From positions 1 through 6,756 of the forward strand of contig CALLPU010000149.1 in the NCBI GenBank assembly GCA_938016235.1: a stretch of 6,756 bases of DNA. Reading direction: 5' to 3'. Position numbers and translations under genes: made by a program. Source of the stretch: an uncultured Granulosicoccus sp. (GTDB taxonomy: Bacteria > Pseudomonadota > Gammaproteobacteria > Granulosicoccales > Granulosicoccaceae). How positions within the stretch are numbered: the stretch's first letter is position 1; every line of letters starts with the position of its first letter. Positions 4,190-6,756 of this stretch are shown piece after piece. The notes below the pieces were generated by a model. The model ran no database searches. It saw nothing but the letters and a program-made list of their open reading frames with translations, and had not been told where the DNA came from.

Positions 4190-6042
4190 TCGAGCAGCTC
4201 ACCCTCAGCACAGAGATGCTGTTAGTCATGGGCTTGCTGGCAATCACGATCGTTCTGTTCGCTTTCGAAGTTCTGCGCGTCGATGTGGCGGCCATCTGTG
4301 TCATGGTCTTGCTGGGCTTGAGCACGATGATCCCGGGTATCGAACCGATCATCTCCCGCGAGGACCTGTTTTCCGGTTTTTCCAGTAACGCGGTCATCTC
4401 GGTGATTGCCGTCATGATCATCGGAGCCGGCCTGGATAAAACCGGGCTGATGGGCAAGCTGGCCGCCGTTATTCTGAACAAGGGCGGCAAGACCGAGCAA
4501 CGCATCATCCCGCTGGTGTCCGGCACCGTCGCGATCATCTCCAGTTTCATGCAGAACATCGGCGCGGCTGCACTTTTTCTGCCTGTGGTCTCGCGCATCA
4601 GTGCTCGCACCGACATTCCGATGTCGCGCCTGCTGATGCCGATGGGGTTCTGCGCCATTCTTGGCGGCACCGTCACCATGATCGGGTCAAGCCCGCTGAT
4701 CCTGCTCAATGATCTGCTGATCTCCTCCAACAAGACACTGCCGGCTGAACAGCAGATGGAAACGTTCGGGCTGTTTTCCGTCACGCCGATCGGTATTGCT
4801 CTGGTGATCACCGGCATACTCTATTTCATTGTGGCCGGACGATTCGTGCTGCCGGTCAGTGGTGACTCCGACAGCAACCGTACCTCGCGAGCCTCCGACT
4901 ATTTCGAGAAGCTCTATGGCATCAAGGGTGAGCTGGTGGAGGTGCGCATCACCGATGACAGTCCGCAAGTGGGCATGTCGATTCACCAGGTGGAGGAAAA
5001 CAATCCCAACACCCCACTGATGCTGGCCTTGTACAGCGGCGACGTGGTTAAAGTGCCACCCGATCGGGAAGAGATGATCTGGGTCAATACCCGCCTGGGT
5101 CTGATGGGCGACAAGGAACAGATAGCGCGCTACTGCGAAGAGAACCACTGGGAACTGCTCGGAGAGCCGGATCGTTTTTCCGATGTACTCAATGCACAAC
5201 ATGGCGGTATCGCTGAAGTGGTTATTCCTCCGGGCTCCGGGCTGATCGGTCAGCTAATTGGGGACATCAAGCCGCGCCGCAGTTTTGGAACCAACATCCT
5301 GCAGATCTACCGCAACGAGGAGATCATCAAGCGTGGTTTTCGTGATCAGAAGCTGCACGCCGGTGACACGCTGGTGGTGCACGCAAGCTGGAAAGATCTG
5401 AAAAGCCTGTCGCGAAATCGTGATTTCGTACTGGCCACCGACGTCAAGTACGAGGATCTGCGTACCAACAAGATTCGCGAAGCGCTGATTTTTTTCGCGC
5501 TGGCACTGACGCTGTTTCTGCTCACAGACAGCCTCTCCATATCATTGCTCACCGGTGCAGTGGGTATGGTTCTGTCCGGCGTGCTCACCATGGATGAGGC
5601 CTACGATGCCGTGAGCTGGCAAACGGTGTTTCTGCTCGCCAGCCTGATCCCATTGGGTATCGCCGTTGATCAGTCGGGCACGGCGGCCTGGATAGCGCAG
5701 GAGATCCTGGCGTTGGTCGGCGACGTGCCCACCTGGGTGTTGCAGGTTGTGATCGCGCTACTGGCAACGTTCTTTACGCTTGTCATGTCGAATATAGGCG
5801 CTACGGTGCTGCTGGTTCCGCTAGCAGTGAACATTGCGGTGGCAGTGAATGCTGACCCTGCGGTTTTCGCGCTTACTGTGGCCATCTCTACCTCAAACTC
5901 CTTTTTGATACCCACGCATCAGGTAAACGCACTCTTGATGGGGCCAGGTGGCTATCAAGTCGCGGATTTCATGCGTGCAGGCGGTATCATGACCGTTCTG
6001 TTTCTGGTGGTAAGCTTGGCAATGCTGAATCTGATGGTGTAA
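4186..6042 (+). CDS. SLC13/DASS-type permease with two central TrkA-C (RCK_C) domains
   Basis: A 618-residue inner-membrane protein of the ion transporter (IT) superfamily. The N-terminal half has about six hydrophobic segments (near 10-30, 33-50, 68-84, 108-138, 148-177, 198-223). A soluble region at about 240-425 holds two TrkA-C-like domains: the first around 247-320, the second around 341-415 with PPGSGLIGQLIGD and HAGDTLVVHAS. The C-terminal half (about 432-618) has MSNIGATVLLVP (534-545) and STSNSFLIPTHQVNALLMGPGGY (568-590), the family's re-entrant-loop region. The matching N-terminal loop segments are QNIGAAALFLP (123-133) and TMIGSSPLILLN (164-175). Family members move carboxylates, sulfate or other anions, often with sodium; TrkA-C domains bind small regulatory ligands. 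The substrate cannot be read from the sequence. The ATG overlaps the trmB stop and lacks its own clear ribosome binding site, so it probably depends on trmB translation. Confidence 0.93.
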   Translation: MIEQLTLSTEMLLVMGLLAITIVLFAFEVLRVDVAAICVMVLLGLSTMIPGIEPIISREDLFSGFSSNAVISVIAVMIIGAGLDKTGLMGKLAAVILNKGGKTEQRIIPLVSGTVAIISSFMQNIGAAALFLPVVSRISARTDIPMSRLLMPMGFCAILGGTVTMIGSSPLILLNDLLISSNKTLPAEQQMETFGLFSVTPIGIALVITGILYFIVAGRFVLPVSGDSDSNRTSRASDYFEKLYGIKGELVEVRITDDSPQVGMSIHQVEENNPNTPLMLALYSGDVVKVPPDREEMIWVNTRLGLMGDKEQIARYCEENHWELLGEPDRFSDVLNAQHGGIAEVVIPPGSGLIGQLIGDIKPRRSFGTNILQIYRNEEIIKRGFRDQKLHAGDTLVVHASWKDLKSLSRNRDFVLATDVKYEDLRTNKIREALIFFALALTLFLLTDSLSISLLTGAVGMVLSGVLTMDEAYDAVSWQTVFLLASLIPLGIAVDQSGTAAWIAQEILALVGDVPTWVLQVVIALLATFFTLVMSNIGATVLLVPLAVNIAVAVNADPAVFALTVAISTSNSFLIPTHQVNALLMGPGGYQVADFMRAGGIMTVLFLVVSLAMLNLMV

Positions 6043-6058
6043 TTTTCTTGTGCGCAGC

Positions 6059-6756
6059 ATGAGAACCGAGTGCGTTGCCTCCATCGATCAGCTGCGTGAA
6101 CTCATTCCCGCCTGGACTCGCCTGGCGGAGAACGCCCTCGAAGACAATCTGAATTACGAACCGGTGCCGCTAATGGCGCTGCTCGACAACCTGCCCTATC
6201 CAGACTGGTTTGTTGTTTTGGTATGGCAAGAGGATGAGCTGTGCGGGTTCTTCCCGATGCAGGCCATACGCTACCTGCCCTTGCCTATCAAACAGTTTTC
6301 GACCCTGTTTGAAAACCATTTCATGTCTTGTGCACCCTTGATACACAAGGCCTGCGCAACCGAATGCCTGAAGGCCTTCTGGACCTGGTTCAACGCAGGC
6401 TCAACACCTCGCCTCTACTTTCTCAGCGAAGTGTTCGAGCAAAGCGCATTTGGCAAGTTGCTGCTTGCAACCGGTTCAGAGCAAGTACTGGAGAACGTCG
6501 ACTCCCTGGATAGAGCCGGGCTTACCTCGGCAACAGCTCACTTTGACGATTACCTGAAACGCACCATGAGTGCCAAGAGCCGAAACACGCTGCAGAGGAA
6601 GCGACGGAAGCTTTCCGAATATGGCACCTGGCGCGTGGACTACGCCACTCAGGATTCGCAGCACATTGCCCATCTCATGAAGGACCTTGCGACTGTCGAG
6701 TTACTCAGCTGGAAAGCCAATGCAGGATCAGCCATTGGACTACATCCACCGTTGAT
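6059..6756 (+). CDS. CelD/BcsL-like GNAT-fold protein (Acetyltransf_6 type), 3' end outside window
   Basis: The frame is open from ATG at 6059 to the right edge without a stop (232 codons visible). Family signatures appear in the expected order: a hydrophobic strand FVVLVWQEDELCGFFPM (51-67), then KRTMSAKSRNTLQRKRRKL (167-185), which matches the SxKxRxxLRRxxRxL motif of this group, and VELLSWKANAGSAI (213-226), which matches the E-x-x-S-W-K-x-x-x-G-x-A motif. The GNAT acyl-CoA-binding part should follow beyond the window. Proteins of this group were named after cellulose-biosynthesis clusters and are thought to acylate exopolysaccharides or related substrates; that role is inferred. No signal peptide is visible, so it should be cytoplasmic. 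It starts 16 nt after the permease stop and is probably in the same operon. An in-frame GTG at 6050 is an alternative start; no clear ribosome binding site is present for either. Confidence 0.82.
   Translation, partial: MRTECVASIDQLRELIPAWTRLAENALEDNLNYEPVPLMALLDNLPYPDWFVVLVWQEDELCGFFPMQAIRYLPLPIKQFSTLFENHFMSCAPLIHKACATECLKAFWTWFNAGSTPRLYFLSEVFEQSAFGKLLLATGSEQVLENVDSLDRAGLTSATAHFDDYLKRTMSAKSRNTLQRKRRKLSEYGTWRVDYATQDSQHIAHLMKDLATVELLSWKANAGSAIGLHPPL

Noticed and set aside
4059..4817. A 252-codon open frame on the minus strand
   Set aside because: It lies antisense to the end of trmB and the first third of the permease, both of which have clear family motifs. Its Met/Ile/Ser/Arg-rich text is typical of the reverse complement of membrane-protein codons.

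Overview
The window is a gene-dense stretch of bacterial chromosome, moderately GC-rich. TcdA, a YhbQ-type GIY-YIG protein and TrmB all resemble gammaproteobacterial versions. A free-living, probably aquatic gammaproteobacterium is my best guess; this is inference from protein resemblance. There is no tRNA, rRNA, CRISPR array, insertion sequence, phage gene or attachment site. I did not find a clearly new multi-gene system; the less explained parts are two leader regions and one orphan lipoprotein.

Layout. (1) 2-295, plus: the C-terminal end of a LacI/GalR-type regulator whose start lies outside the window. (2) 308-2489, minus: a compact three-gene unit transcribed tcdA -> lipoprotein of unknown function -> CinA-like protein. 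The first two are 17 nt apart and the last two overlap in a TGATG junction. This unit converges with the LacI gene across 12 bp. (3) 2504-2785, plus: a YhbQ-type GIY-YIG protein, divergent from tcdA with only 14 bp between the two start codons. (4) 2786-2996: a 211-bp spacer holding a possible 15-codon leader ORF and a hairpin. (5) 2997-3269, plus: a small RRM-type RNA-binding protein with a GTG start and a basic Gly/Arg tail. (6) 3270-3439: a spacer with a TATAAT box and a leader that can fold around the trmB ribosome binding site. (7) 3440-6756, plus: trmB -> SLC13-type permease with two TrkA-C domains (ATGA overlap) -> the N-terminal part of a CelD-like GNAT protein, cut off by the window end.

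Functional picture. Several genes concern RNA: TcdA makes the cyclic form of t6A37 in tRNA, TrmB makes m7G46 in tRNA, and the RRM protein binds RNA. The plus-strand unit couples trmB to a membrane transporter and an acyltransferase-like protein with no obvious shared pathway, so the coupling looks like an ordinary mixed operon. The lipoprotein between tcdA and the CinA-like gene has no recognised family and is the main unknown among the proteins.
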